NCBI GenBank assembly: GCA_934155005.1 | Contig: CAKPGR010000002.1 | Coordinates: 33,568-97,567, forward strand | DNA: 64,000 nt | Reading direction: 5' to 3' | Source: an uncultured Bacilli bacterium | Lineage (GTDB): Bacteria; Bacillota_I; Bacilli_A; RF39; UBA660 | In this document: piece after piece, positions 26,335-36,743 of the stretch | Position numbering within the stretch: the stretch's first letter is position 1 | Layout of the letters: each line of letters starts with the position of its first letter | The notes under the pieces: model-generated | Databases searched by the model: none | What the model saw: the letters and a program-made list of their open reading frames with translations, nothing else | What the model was told of the DNA's origin: nothing | Translations under genes and position numbers: made by a program

Positions 26335-29300
26335 TTAAAATAAGCTAAGTTGATTAGTTTCATCCATTCCTTCAAAAATACCCATAAAACGCATTTTTTC
26401 GATTAATGTTTGTGAAACTTTACACCTTCTTTGAAAATCTTCTATACTAATAAATTTTCTTTTTTTTCTTTCTTCTACAATATTCTTAGCAACTGTATCT
26501 CCAAGTCCATCAATAGACGCAAATGGAGGATATATATTATCATCATCTTTTGGTTTAAATGTTGTAGCTTCACTTTCATATAGGTCAATATTCAAGAAAT
26601 TAATACCTCGCGCTGTTGCTTCTAACGCAACATGGAGACTTTCAGAAATACCTGCATCTTTATTAGTTGCTTCATTACCTTTGTTAGCTATTTCAATTAA
26701 AGTATTTTTAATCGCATTATAACCTTTAATCATTGAATCAACATCGAAATCAGTTGCCTTAGAACTTAACCATGATGCATAATAATAAACTGGCATATGA
26801 ACTTTATACCAAGCTATACGAAAGGCACTAATAACATATGCAGCCGCATGAGCTTTAGGGAACATATATTTAATTTTCGCACAACTATCTATAAACCAAT
26901 CAGCAATTCCTGCTTTTTTCATAATATCTTCATATTCCAACCATTGTTCATGATCCTTAGGTTTACTTGCTCTACCTTTACGAACAAATTCCATTATTTT
27001 AAATGCTTTTATTGGTTCTAAGCCATTATACATAAGATAAACCATAATATCATCACGACATCCAATAACTTCACTAAAAGGAACTACTTTTTGTCTTATT
27101 AATTCTTGAGCATTTCCAAGCCAAACATCAGTACCATGAGAAAGACCTGATATTTTAATTAATTCAGCAAATGTTGTTGGTTTTGTATCAGCAAGCATTT
27201 GTAAAGTAAATTTAGTACCAAATTCAGGAATTCCAAGTGTTCCTGTTTCACACATAATTTGTTCTTTTGTAACCCCAAGAGGTTTTGGCGACAAGAATAT
27301 TCCCATTGTTTCTTTGTCATCCAAAGGAACTTTTGTAACATCCATTCCTGTTAAATCTTGAATCATACGAAGTTGTGTCGGATCAGAATGACCTAAAATA
27401 TCTAGTTTTAAAACATCATCTTCAATTGAGTGATAATCAAAGTGAGTTGTACGCCAAGCACTATTAGGATCATCAGCTGGATATTGAAATGGTGTGAAAT
27501 CAAAAACATCCATATAATCAGGTATAACAACAATTCCACCTGGATGTTGTCCTGTTGTTCTTTTAACACCTGTACATCCTAGTGATAATCTTTCAACTTC
27601 TGCTGTACGCATAACAATATTTTTATCTTCACAATACCCTTTAACATATCCAAAAGCTGTCTTACTAGCTACAGTTCCAATAGTTCCTGCTCTATAAACA
27701 TTATCAACACCAAATAAAACTTTTGTATATTCATGGGTTGCTGCTTGATTTAAATCACTAAAATTAAGATCTATATCAGGAACTTTATCTGCATTAAAAC
27801 CTAAGAAAGTTGCAAAAGGCATATCTTGTCCGTCTTTAATCATATCAATATTACAATCAGGACATTTTTTATTAGGTAAGTCAAATCCGCTCGAATATTT
27901 AGCTCCTAATTCATTACCATTTTCATCTTCAAAAATACTTAGTTTACAATTAGGACAACGATAATGAGCAGGAAGTGGATTAACCTCGGTAATTCCCATC
28001 ATTGTAGCAACAAATGAAGATCCAACTGAACCACGGGAACCAACTAAGAAACCATCATCATTCGATTTTTTAACTAGTCTTTGAGCAATTAAATAAATAG
28101 GATCGAATCCACCACCAATTATACCACCTAGTATTTTTTTTAGTTTTTTTTCTAATTCATCTTTTTCTAATTTTTCTTCTGCTGTATCAATAATATTTTG
28201 TTTAACTAACTCTTCAACAGCATCTCTACCTTTTAATATAACCTCATGAAGTTTTTTAAATGCTTCACCGTTTGGAGAATCGATTTTTAAATTATAATTG
28301 ATACTATTTAAAACAGCATCTCCATAAAGTTCTTTGGCAATTCTCTCTTCTATATTTAAAGGAAGAGGATCTCCGTACCAAGACTTAGCTTTATTATAAA
28401 CTAAGTCTGTTACAACACGAGCACAATCTAGGTAAGTTCCATCATCATCTTTAACTCTTGGTGAAAAAGGAACACCACCAGTTTGTATAATAACTTCTAT
28501 TTCCTCTATCATATCAGCAATTTTATTTGTATTACTAACAACTATTTCATAAGCTTTATCTGTTCCTAAAAAATTAAAATCATTAAGCATTTCGCGTGTT
28601 GTTCTAAAATGATAACTTGGAATATTTTTATAACGCGCTAGTGGATGTCTACCTCCACCTGGTACTTTTTGATTAACAATAATTTCACGATATATCTTAT
28701 CTTCTTTTGTTAAATGATGAACATCCCCTGTTGCAACTACAATTTTACCGCTATCTTCTGTTGTTTTAATTATTTTTTTAATAACTTCAATTAATTCTTC
28801 TTCGGAACCAAAATCACCAGATTCAACTAAATGACTATAAACGTCTAATGGTTGTACCTCAACATAATCATAAAAACTAATTATATTAGCAAGTTCTTCT
28901 TCACTTTTACTTCTAGCTTCAATAAATACCTCTGATTCATAGCAGCCACTTCCAATAAGTAGACCCTCTCTATGTTTTTCTATTTCACTTCTAAGAATTC
29001 TAGGAGTTTTATATAAATATGTAGTATTAGCAAGAGAAACTATTTTAAATAAATTTTTTAATCCTTTTTTATTTACACACAACAAATTAACATGAAAAGC
29101 TCGACCATATTTATGAATTTCATCTTTAGAAACTAGTTTATCTAAATCAGTCATTATATCAAAATTCATGCCTGATAATTTATTTAACATTTTTGCAAAT
29201 ACCAAAGCTGTACCCTCAGCATCATAGTCAGCTCTATGATGAGCATCTTCATCAAATGGAACATTATATCTTTTTACCAAAGCGGAAAGACTATGACGAG

Positions 29301-30873
29301 CAAATGTATTATCCATTGTTCTAGATAGTTCTAATGTATCAATAACAGGATTTTTAAATTCTCCCATATTATATTTTTTGTATGCCATTTCAACAAAGGA
29401 TGTATCAAATTTAGCGTTATGAGCTACCATTGGTAAATCTCCAATCCACTCTTTAAATTCTTTTATCGCAGTCTCTTCATTTGGTTTTCCTTTTAACATA
29501 TCATTTGTAATATTGGTTACATTTGTAATACGTTCACTGATATCACGACCTGGATCAACTAATTGGTCATATCTATCAATAATCATGCCTTCACATAATT
29601 TAACTGCACCTATTTCAATAATAGAGTCTTCACCACCGGCATTAAAACCAGTTGTTTCTAAGTCAAATACAACATATGTACTTTTAAGTAAATCAGCGTC
29701 AGTTGGTCTTAACACAATTTTAACAGTATCATCAATTAATGTTAATTCTGTTCCATAAATAGCTTTAAAATGATCACTCTCTTCTAACCCTTTATTTAAG
29801 TTTCTAACTAGGTTAAAAACATGAGGATATGCTTGACATCCGTTATGGTCAGTTATTGCAATAGCTTTATGCCCCCATTTATGAGCTTGTTTAACCAAGA
29901 CTTCCTCATTAACGACTCCATCCATTTGACTCATCATTGTATGAGCATGTAGTTCAACCCTTTTAACGGGAGCATCATCTATAATTTCTTCTTCTTCTCT
30001 ATCTAAGACATTAATATCTAAAACACCTAATGTTATATCAGGATTATATTTATCTGGGTCTTTAACACGAGCTCTTATTTTATACCATTTTTTTTCCTCA
30101 ATTTTAGGGACTTCTTCTGTACCATTCATAAAAAGAGTTCCATAAATACTATCTGTAAAATCAGTCATTTTTAAATTTAATATTTTAAATTCTCTACCAT
30201 CCTTAGTCTTTATTTCACGAAACTCTACACCAAACATAAAGGCTTCGACTGTAACTGTTTTACTACTTTCTGTTATTGTATCCATGCGTGTTATAGCATC
30301 TGTTATAAGTCTTCCATATAAAACATCAGGATGATCTTCCTTTTCTCTTGGCTTTCTTGTATAGTTTTTAAATTTTGGTTTTTCTTCTATTTCTTTTTTT
30401 TCTACCACAACTTCATTTACAATTTGTTTTTCTTCTTTTTCTTTTAAAATAATATTAACTATAAAACCTACCTTATTTAAATTAAATTCTAATGCTTTTT
30501 TTTGTTCACTTGAAATAGATAAATCTGTTTCAATATAAACATTATCTCCTTTATATAAAACATCATCATTATCCTTTAATTCATCTATTTTTAAATTCTC
30601 TATAAAATAATCATAATATTTATAAAATTCTTTATGATCACTATTTTTAGCAATAATATTAAGTGTCACATTAATTTTAAAATAATTTTTTAATAGTTCT
30701 AATAATTTTAAATAGATATCTAAGTTCAATGTATTTTCAAGTTCAATAACAATATGACAATTATCCTTAGCATTATTCAAGATAATTTTTTCTAATGAAC
30801 CGTTATTAAAATATGTATATAAATCTTTTTCTAAATTAATTTTCTTTAACAATAAATCTAACTTATCTTGCAT
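26335..30873 (-). CDS. polC: DNA polymerase III PolC-type
   Basis: Gram-positive replicative polymerase, 1512 residues (Bacillus 1437). Order: N-terminal domain with an OB fold, PHP domain with VELHAHTMMSQMDG, an inserted DnaQ-like 3'-5' exonuclease starting VVFDLETTGFNAGG, more PHP, the catalytic palm with PDIDLNFSDLNQ, a zinc-finger segment CPNC...CPDC, GTDVWLGNAQELI, and the (HhH) tandem near the C-terminus. Located outside the usual proS-polC cluster here. Full-length, no sign of damage. Confidence 0.98.
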   Translation of the reverse strand: MQDKLDLLLKKINLEKDLYTYFNNGSLEKIILNNAKDNCHIVIELENTLNLDIYLKLLELLKNYFKINVTLNIIAKNSDHKEFYKYYDYFIENLKIDELKDNDDVLYKGDNVYIETDLSISSEQKKALEFNLNKVGFIVNIILKEKEEKQIVNEVVVEKKEIEEKPKFKNYTRKPREKEDHPDVLYGRLITDAITRMDTITESSKTVTVEAFMFGVEFREIKTKDGREFKILNLKMTDFTDSIYGTLFMNGTEEVPKIEEKKWYKIRARVKDPDKYNPDITLGVLDINVLDREEEEIIDDAPVKRVELHAHTMMSQMDGVVNEEVLVKQAHKWGHKAIAITDHNGCQAYPHVFNLVRNLNKGLEESDHFKAIYGTELTLIDDTVKIVLRPTDADLLKSTYVVFDLETTGFNAGGEDSIIEIGAVKLCEGMIIDRYDQLVDPGRDISERITNVTNITNDMLKGKPNEETAIKEFKEWIGDLPMVAHNAKFDTSFVEMAYKKYNMGEFKNPVIDTLELSRTMDNTFARHSLSALVKRYNVPFDEDAHHRADYDAEGTALVFAKMLNKLSGMNFDIMTDLDKLVSKDEIHKYGRAFHVNLLCVNKKGLKNLFKIVSLANTTYLYKTPRILRSEIEKHREGLLIGSGCYESEVFIEARSKSEEELANIISFYDYVEVQPLDVYSHLVESGDFGSEEELIEVIKKIIKTTEDSGKIVVATGDVHHLTKEDKIYREIIVNQKVPGGGRHPLARYKNIPSYHFRTTREMLNDFNFLGTDKAYEIVVSNTNKIADMIEEIEVIIQTGGVPFSPRVKDDDGTYLDCARVVTDLVYNKAKSWYGDPLPLNIEERIAKELYGDAVLNSINYNLKIDSPNGEAFKKLHEVILKGRDAVEELVKQNIIDTAEEKLEKDELEKKLKKILGGIIGGGFDPIYLIAQRLVKKSNDDGFLVGSRGSVGSSFVATMMGITEVNPLPAHYRCPNCKLSIFEDENGNELGAKYSSGFDLPNKKCPDCNIDMIKDGQDMPFATFLGFNADKVPDIDLNFSDLNQAATHEYTKVLFGVDNVYRAGTIGTVASKTAFGYVKGYCEDKNIVMRTAEVERLSLGCTGVKRTTGQHPGGIVVIPDYMDVFDFTPFQYPADDPNSAWRTTHFDYHSIEDDVLKLDILGHSDPTQLRMIQDLTGMDVTKVPLDDKETMGIFLSPKPLGVTKEQIMCETGTLGIPEFGTKFTLQMLADTKPTTFAELIKISGLSHGTDVWLGNAQELIRQKVVPFSEVIGCRDDIMVYLMYNGLEPIKAFKIMEFVRKGRASKPKDHEQWLEYEDIMKKAGIADWFIDSCAKIKYMFPKAHAAAYVISAFRIAWYKVHMPVYYYASWLSSKATDFDVDSMIKGYNAIKNTLIEIANKGNEATNKDAGISESLHVALEATARGINFLNIDLYESEATTFKPKDDDNIYPPFASIDGLGDTVAKNIVEERKKRKFISIEDFQRRCKVSQTLIEKMRFMGIFEGMDETNQLSLF

Positions 30874-30934
30874 AATACCACCTTATTTAATTTTATCAAA
30901 AAATAGTTCTTTTTTAAACCCATTTTAGAAAAAA

Positions 30935-30953
30935 AGAAAGTTTTTAGCTTTCT
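30935..30953 (-). terminator. Terminator of rmuC
   Basis: Stem AGAAAG / CTTTCT with a short loop and T7 on the minus strand, overlapping the rmuC stop. Confidence 0.75.
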
Positions 30954-32008
30954 TCTAATACATCCATCTCAACTTTATTAATAGAATCAAATCTTTTTGT
31001 AATTTTCTCTGTTGTTGTATGAATATCTTTAACATCTCTTCCAACTGTTTCAATACTTCTAGATAATTTATCCCATCTATCTTTATATCTTTTAAACTCT
31101 TCATCTAATAATTTTAATTCTTTATGAATAACTCTAGCATATTTATCTCTTTCCATATTCATAATAATAACTTGAATTGTAGTTAAAGTACTAATCAAAG
31201 TTGTTGGACTAGCAAGCCAAACTCTTTTTTTGTAAGCGTATTCTATTAAATCTGTATGATATGCATTTATCTCAGCAAATATGGCTTCTGCTGGCAAAAA
31301 GAGAATTGCTTGATCACTAGTTATACCAGGAATTATATATTTACTACTAATAGCATCTATATGTTTTTTTACATCTTGTTTAAACATTCTGGTTGCAAGT
31401 TCTCTATCAGTTTTTGATAGTGTTTGATCAACCATTCTTGTATAATTTTCGAGTGGGAATTTTGAATCTATACCAATTGTTCCAAGTGGTTCTGGTGCGA
31501 ATAAAGCACAATCAACAATAGTACCATTAGAAAACGTGTGTTGTAGATCATATATTTTTTTATTATTTTCTCCAAAAACATTTTCCATGATATTTTTTAA
31601 ATTAATTTCTCCATAAATACCTCTAGTTTTTTTATCAGTTAAAACACTTTGTAAAGACACAATATCACTAGATAAAGTATCTATTTTCTTTTGAGCTTCA
31701 TCTATTTTAGACAATCTTTCTAACACATTTGTAAATGTTTTATTTGTCTTTTCAAAATTCTCATCTAATCTTTCATTTACAGCATCATTAATAAGTCTAA
31801 GTCTATTTTCAAGTTTATCATTAAGTTTAGTGAAATCTTCGTTTAATTCCCTATTTAATGTATTTTTAAATTCACTAAATTCTTTTATTATATTGGTTTC
31901 TAAATTGCTTATTTTTAAAACGGTATCAGCTTCATTTTTCTTATTTAAAATAAGTATAATAGATACCAACAAATTAATTATGATTAATATTAATAAAACA
32001 TATTCCAT
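30944..32008 (-). CDS. rmuC: DNA recombination protein RmuC-family
   Basis: 354 residues: N-terminal membrane helix (about 2-22), coiled coil (about 30-140), then the RmuC restriction-endonuclease-like domain with ALFAPEPLGTIGIDSKFPLENY and ILFLPAEAIFAEI. RmuC limits DNA inversion and repeat recombination in E. coli; biochemical activity is not settled. It lies 9 bases after the TVP38-like gene. Confidence 0.9.
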   Translation of the reverse strand: MEYVLLILIIINLLVSIILILNKKNEADTVLKISNLETNIIKEFSEFKNTLNRELNEDFTKLNDKLENRLRLINDAVNERLDENFEKTNKTFTNVLERLSKIDEAQKKIDTLSSDIVSLQSVLTDKKTRGIYGEINLKNIMENVFGENNKKIYDLQHTFSNGTIVDCALFAPEPLGTIGIDSKFPLENYTRMVDQTLSKTDRELATRMFKQDVKKHIDAISSKYIIPGITSDQAILFLPAEAIFAEINAYHTDLIEYAYKKRVWLASPTTLISTLTTIQVIIMNMERDKYARVIHKELKLLDEEFKRYKDRWDKLSRSIETVGRDVKDIHTTTEKITKRFDSINKVEMDVLEES

Positions 32009-32017
32009 ATAAACCTC

Positions 32018-32599
32018 CTATAAATCAAATTTTTTAGTAACTATCTTTGATACTACAAAAATAGTTAAAATCATAATTCCAAGTCTAATCATTAAACTAA
32101 TATCAGTTATATTTTCTAAAATAGTATTACCAACATATCCCCAAAAATAAACCATAAATAGTTTAGATATTAATAAAGCTAGTAAATATTTTTTATATTT
32201 CATATTTGATAATCCGGCAGCTATATTAATTGAAAAAGCTGGCGTAAATGGCATAGCTAATATAAGCGTTAAACTACTGAATTTTAAATCATTTATTTTA
32301 TTAATAAAGTTTAATATTTTAGAATCTTTTTTTAGTTTTTTTTGAATTAAATCTTTAAATTTTCTAAATATGAAAAAACTTATACTACATCCCATTACAG
32401 TTGCTAAAAAAGATATAGTAAAACCGACAATATTTCCAAAAGCTATTATATTTATTGCTATAAAAACAGCTAGTGGAAGTATTGGAATAATTGATTCTAA
32501 TATTATAGCAAATATTCCCATTCCTAAACTAAGTATTATATTGTTATTACTAACAAAATTTTGAATAAATGAAACAAGTTGTTGTAATAAGTCTTCCAT
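32018..32599 (-). CDS. TVP38/TMEM64 (DedA-like) membrane protein
   Basis: 193 residues with five or six membrane segments. Family signature LAMPFTPAFSINIAAGLSNMKYKKYLLAL (F/Y-x-P-F-x-P...N-x-x-A-G) fits SNARE-associated/DedA TVP38. These are now thought to be lipid scramblases or transporters. In one transcript with rmuC (9-base gap). Confidence 0.8.
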   Translation of the reverse strand: MEDLLQQLVSFIQNFVSNNNIILSLGMGIFAIILESIIPILPLAVFIAINIIAFGNIVGFTISFLATVMGCSISFFIFRKFKDLIQKKLKKDSKILNFINKINDLKFSSLTLILAMPFTPAFSINIAAGLSNMKYKKYLLALLISKLFMVYFWGYVGNTILENITDISLMIRLGIMILTIFVVSKIVTKKFDL

Positions 32600-32641
32600 T
32601 CTATCACCATAATTATTATATTACAAAATTTGAAATAAAAA

Positions 32642-32659
32642 AAGAATTTTTCAATTCTT
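32642..32659 (-). terminator. Terminator of the 32660-33040 gene
   Basis: Stem AAGAATT / AATTCTT followed by T7 on the minus strand. Confidence 0.75.
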
Positions 32660-33040
32660 TCAATTATTAATTTTAAATTTTTTTATTTGAGCTATTTCGT
32701 TTATTACAGCAATTGATGGTTTTTTATGTTCAAATAATATCTCGTAATTGTCATTATACGCTTCTAACATTTTTATATCTTCTTCTTTTATTAATTCATA
32801 ATCTGACCATGTAACAATCCCATAGGCATCATAAATTTTATTATCTATTTTTAAAGCAATATGATTGTATTCTTTATTAATCACCATTTCACCATTTTTA
32901 TAATAATGATTTAATATTTTAGCAAATTCTAAACAACCTCCATTTGTAAAATAATATTTAGAATCACAATCAAGAAAACAATCAAATTCATCATTTACTA
33001 AATCATTAATAAAATCTATAAAATTTAAAATTTCTTCCAT
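32660..33040 (-). CDS. Hypothetical protein with a possible Cys-His-Asp papain-like triad
   Basis: 126 residues, no signal peptide. Arrangement FTNGGCLEFAKILNHYY (C36), NHIALKIDNKIYDAYG (H60, D71) resembles the Cys...His...Asp order of papain-like or transglutaminase-like small domains, with Gly-Gly before the Cys. The family name is not known to me. It is a single gene with its own terminator next to uvrA. A protein with similar triad spacing is encoded at 54476-54970. Confidence 0.55.
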   Translation of the reverse strand: MEEILNFIDFINDLVNDEFDCFLDCDSKYYFTNGGCLEFAKILNHYYKNGEMVINKEYNHIALKIDNKIYDAYGIVTWSDYELIKEEDIKMLEAYNDNYEILFEHKKPSIAVINEIAQIKKFKINN

Positions 33041-33083
33041 ATAATCATCCTATCAATGCGAACTATTATATCATTTTTGATTT

Positions 33084-35897
33084 CTATTGTAAATATTTTT
33101 TTAAGTATTTTCCAGTATAACTTTCCTTTATTTTAGTGATTTGTTCTGGAGTTCCTTTAGCAATTATAGTTCCACCTAAATCTCCACCTTCAGGTCCTAA
33201 ATCAATTAAATAATCTGCAACTTTAATAACATCAAGATTATGTTCAATTACTAATACTGTATCACCATTATCAACAATTCTATTTAATATTACTAATAAT
33301 TTTTTTATATCATCAATATGTAATCCTGTTGTAGGTTCATCTAAAATGAATAAACTTTTACCAGTTGGCTTTTTTTGAAGCTCCTTAGCTAATTTAACAC
33401 GAGCAGCTTCTCCACCTGATAAAGTTGGCGCTGATTGGCCTAACTTAATATATGAAAGTCCTACATCACTCAACATTTGAAGTTTATTTTTAATTTTAGG
33501 AAAGTTTTCAAAAAATTCTAAAGCTTCTTCTACACGCATTTCTAAAACATCATAAATACTTTTTCCTTTAAATTTAACTTCTAATGTTTCACTATTATAT
33601 CTTGTACCACCACATATTTCACATGGAACATAAACATCTGGCAAAAAGTGCATTTCAATTCTTTTAACACCATCACCAAAACATGCTTCACATCTACCAC
33701 CTTTTACGTTAAATGAAAATCTTCCTTTATCATATCCTCTAATTTTAGCTTCTTTTGTTTCAGTAAATACATCCCTAATATCATCAAAAACACCTATATA
33801 TGTTGCCGGATTACTTCTTGGAGTTCTACCAATTGGAGTTTGAGTTATATCAATTACCTTATCAATATTTTCTAATCCTTTTATTTCTTTAAATTTACCA
33901 GGTCTTTCTTTTGATTTATATAGGTTATTTGAAACAGCCTTATAAATAATTTCATTAACCAAGGTACTTTTACCACTACCACTAACTCCTGTTACACAAG
34001 TAAATGTTCCAAGTGGTATTTTAACATTTATATTTTTTAAATTATTTTCACGAGCTCCTTTAACTTCTAAATATTTTTTATTACCTTTTCTTCTTTTTTC
34101 AGGAATATCTATTTTTAGTTCTCCGTTTAAGTATTTACCAGTTAAACTATTTTTATTTTTCATAACTTCTTCTGGGGTACCAGAAGCAACAACAGTTCCA
34201 CCATGTTCTCCTGCACCTGGGCCGATATCAACTAAATAATCAGCTTTTAACATAGTATCTGAATCATGTTCTACAACTATTAAAGTATTTCCTAAATCAC
34301 GCATTTCTAACATTGAATTTATTAGTCTATCATTATCTCTTTGATGAAGTCCTATACTAGGTTCATCTAAAACATACAATACACCACTTAATCTAGAACC
34401 AATTTGGGTTGCCAAACGAATTCTTTGAGCTTCTCCCCCTGATAATGTAGATGCACTACGAGATAAAGTTAAATATTCAAGTCCAACATTTATTAAAAAA
34501 TGTAATCTTTCTTTTATTTCTTTCACTAATAAACCACTTATTTCAAGTTGTTCTTTATTTAGTTTTAAATTGTTTAAAAATTCATATAAGTCTTTAATAC
34601 TTAAATTAGTTACTTCAAAGATATTTTTATGGTTTATTAAAACAGATAAGACATCATCACTTAGACGAGCACCATGACATTTATAACATGTATCTTCGAC
34701 CATATAGTTTTCGATCCAATCTCTAATCCAACCACTTTTTGTTTCTATATATCTTCTATGCAAATTGACAATAACACCTTCAAATGTATCTCTTGTTTTT
34801 CTAATATTTCCATTTTTAGCTATATATTTATATTCTAATATTTCATTTGTTCCATATAGAATAATATCTAATTTTTTTCTATCAAGATTTTTAATAGGGG
34901 TATTTAAATCTATATCAAAATGATTAGCTATAGTATTTATTTGTGTCCTAATGATGCTATTGCCATCTTCTAAGTTAATTACTTTTATACCTCCTTCATT
35001 GATTGATAAATTTTTATCTGGAATAACTAGATCTTCATCAATATGGTAATTAATTCCCAATCCCTTACATTCTGGACAAGCATAATAAGGAGCATTAAAA
35101 GAAAACATTCTTGGCTCTAATTCTGGAAGTGAGAAATCACAATCAGGGCAAGCATATTTTTCACTCATCATAAAACCTGGTGCGCCAATAACATCTATAT
35201 AAACTTTTCCATTTGAAAGTTTTGTTGCATTTTCGATAGATTCATAAAGTCTACTTCTTATACCATCTTTTATTATTAATCTATCTATAATAACACTTAT
35301 ATTATGTTTTTTCGTTTTTGAAAGGTCTATTTCTTCTGATAAATCAAATTCTTCATCATCTATTAATACTCTAACATATCCATCGCTTCTTAAGCTTGAT
35401 AAATAATCCTTAAAAGTTCCTTTTTCTCCTGTTATAACAGGACTTAATATTTTAATTTTAGTATTTAATTCTAATTTTAAAACTTGATTAGTCATTTCTT
35501 CTATACTTTGACTAGTTATTGGTCTATGATGCTTTGGACAATACGGAATTCCTATTCTAGCATATAATAATCTTAAATAATCATATATTTCAGTTACTGT
35601 TCCAACTGTTGATCTAGGATTTTTATTTGTTGTTTTTTGATCAATACTAATAGATGGCGATAATCCCTCAATAGAATCAACGTCTGGTTTTTCAGAACCA
35701 CCTAAAAATTGTCTAGCGTAAGCACTTAAACTTTCTACATATCTTCTTCTACCTTCTTCATATATTGTATCAAAAGCTAAACTACTTTTCCCACTACCGC
35801 TAACGCCTGTCATAACTATCAATTTATTTTTAGGAAGTTCAATAGAAACATTTTTTAAATTATTTTCACGAGCATTTTTAATAATTATTTTATCCAT
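33084..35897 (-). CDS. uvrA: Excinuclease ABC subunit A
   Basis: Damage-recognition ATPase of nucleotide-excision repair, 937 residues. Two ABC cassettes: Walker A GVSGSGKSSLAF and GVSGSGKSTLV, signatures LSRSASTLSGGEAQR and LGQSAPTLSGGEAAR. Zinc fingers CPDC...CPEC and CEAC...CEIC. UvrB is not adjacent, unlike most Bacilli. Confidence 0.98.
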   Translation of the reverse strand: MDKIIIKNARENNLKNVSIELPKNKLIVMTGVSGSGKSSLAFDTIYEEGRRRYVESLSAYARQFLGGSEKPDVDSIEGLSPSISIDQKTTNKNPRSTVGTVTEIYDYLRLLYARIGIPYCPKHHRPITSQSIEEMTNQVLKLELNTKIKILSPVITGEKGTFKDYLSSLRSDGYVRVLIDDEEFDLSEEIDLSKTKKHNISVIIDRLIIKDGIRSRLYESIENATKLSNGKVYIDVIGAPGFMMSEKYACPDCDFSLPELEPRMFSFNAPYYACPECKGLGINYHIDEDLVIPDKNLSINEGGIKVINLEDGNSIIRTQINTIANHFDIDLNTPIKNLDRKKLDIILYGTNEILEYKYIAKNGNIRKTRDTFEGVIVNLHRRYIETKSGWIRDWIENYMVEDTCYKCHGARLSDDVLSVLINHKNIFEVTNLSIKDLYEFLNNLKLNKEQLEISGLLVKEIKERLHFLINVGLEYLTLSRSASTLSGGEAQRIRLATQIGSRLSGVLYVLDEPSIGLHQRDNDRLINSMLEMRDLGNTLIVVEHDSDTMLKADYLVDIGPGAGEHGGTVVASGTPEEVMKNKNSLTGKYLNGELKIDIPEKRRKGNKKYLEVKGARENNLKNINVKIPLGTFTCVTGVSGSGKSTLVNEIIYKAVSNNLYKSKERPGKFKEIKGLENIDKVIDITQTPIGRTPRSNPATYIGVFDDIRDVFTETKEAKIRGYDKGRFSFNVKGGRCEACFGDGVKRIEMHFLPDVYVPCEICGGTRYNSETLEVKFKGKSIYDVLEMRVEEALEFFENFPKIKNKLQMLSDVGLSYIKLGQSAPTLSGGEAARVKLAKELQKKPTGKSLFILDEPTTGLHIDDIKKLLVILNRIVDNGDTVLVIEHNLDVIKVADYLIDLGPEGGDLGGTIIAKGTPEQITKIKESYTGKYLKKYLQ

Positions 35898-35971
35898 TAT
35901 ACCACCTCAAACTACTAGTTATTATACCATATAAAAGATTAAAAATGTGTGCTATTTTTGTCAAAAATAAA

Positions 35972-35989
35972 AAACTAATTTAATAGTTT
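35972..35989 (-). terminator. Terminator of family member 3
   Basis: Stem AAACTA / TAGTTT followed by T6 on the minus strand, beyond the stop of the 35991-36563 gene. Confidence 0.7.
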
Positions 35990-35990
35990 C

Positions 35991-36563
35991 TTATGATGCA
36001 TAGATGTCAGTTAGAGTAAAGCCATACCCTCCAATAAAGAAATTCCCGGCAACTCCCTCAAAGTTAAGCGTATATGTTCCTGTCGTTGAAGCTGTTTTAT
36101 AAAACTCAGTACTACGATTAGCGCCAGTTGTTATTATTGTTGGCAATGTACCATTAAAATCACACATTCCATATTGTACATAATTATTGGTCTCTGTTTT
36201 TATTGTAAAAGTAATTTTTGTTGTTCCATAAGGTATTTTAAAAACAACACCACCAATCTCATTATTTGCTTTATTAGGATAAATAACTCCATTTCTTATA
36301 TGAACTCCATAAAAATTATCAATATATAGTAAATATTTACTAGTTTTTGTTTCCAAACTCTTTATTCTTGTTTCTATTTTTTCATTATTATCAGCTATAC
36401 TATATAATTCATCGAGTGAGTCTTGTAAAGTGGCATTACTTCCTAAGTTAGACCCTGTTGGAGAATCAATTGATACATCACTTGCATAAAATTTTGTCCC
36501 TGCATAGACACTTACACTACCTAATATTAATCCTATTATTGCTATTATTAATTTCTTATTCAT
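35991..36563 (-). CDS. Secreted beta-rich surface protein (family member 3)
   Basis: 190 residues. Same Sec-type leader and module as members 1, 4 and 7: hydrophobic helix (about 4-22), YASDVSIDSPTGSNLGSNATLQDSLDELYSI. After a short coiled segment (KIETRIKSLETKTSK) comes a beta-rich domain (about 75-190) with no clear family match: YLLYIDNFYGVHIRNGVIYP, GGVVFKIPYGTTKITFTIKTE and a C-terminal GGYGFTLTDIYA, suggestive of a jelly-roll, carbohydrate-binding-like fold. Preceded by poly-G leader copy C. Placed between rpoC and uvrA. The start is ATG 36563 with GTAAAGGAG upstream. Confidence 0.75.
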   Translation of the reverse strand: MNKKLIIAIIGLILGSVSVYAGTKFYASDVSIDSPTGSNLGSNATLQDSLDELYSIADNNEKIETRIKSLETKTSKYLLYIDNFYGVHIRNGVIYPNKANNEIGGVVFKIPYGTTKITFTIKTETNNYVQYGMCDFNGTLPTIITTGANRSTEFYKTASTTGTYTLNFEGVAGNFFIGGYGFTLTDIYAS

Positions 36564-36581
36564 GTTATAACTCCTTTACAC

Positions 36582-36695
36582 AAAAAAAGAAGGGTTTTTT
36601 ACCCCCCCCCCGACTTTGAAATTTTTTTATCTCTCAGTCAATATTATTATTTTGTTTTACATACTTATTTTAACAAATTAAATCTATTTTTTCAA
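36582..36695 (-). promoter_or_regulatory. Poly-G leader and promoter, copy C
   Basis: TTGAAA (36690-36695), 17 bases, TAAAAT (36667-36672), the conserved leader, 10 G (C at 36602-36611), TAAAAAACCC, T-rich tract. Matches copies B and F almost base for base up to the G run; after it, the ribosome-site stretch (GTGTAAAGGAG) matches copy A. Confidence 0.85.
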
Positions 36696-36718
36696 GTTAT
36701 AAAAGATTAAAACAAAAA

Positions 36719-36743
36719 AAGAATTGGTTAATTACCAATTCTT
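36719..36743 (-). terminator. Terminator of the rpoBC operon
   Basis: Near-perfect stem AAGAATTGGT / ACCAATTCTT followed by T7 on the minus strand, overlapping the rpoC stop. Confidence 0.9.
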
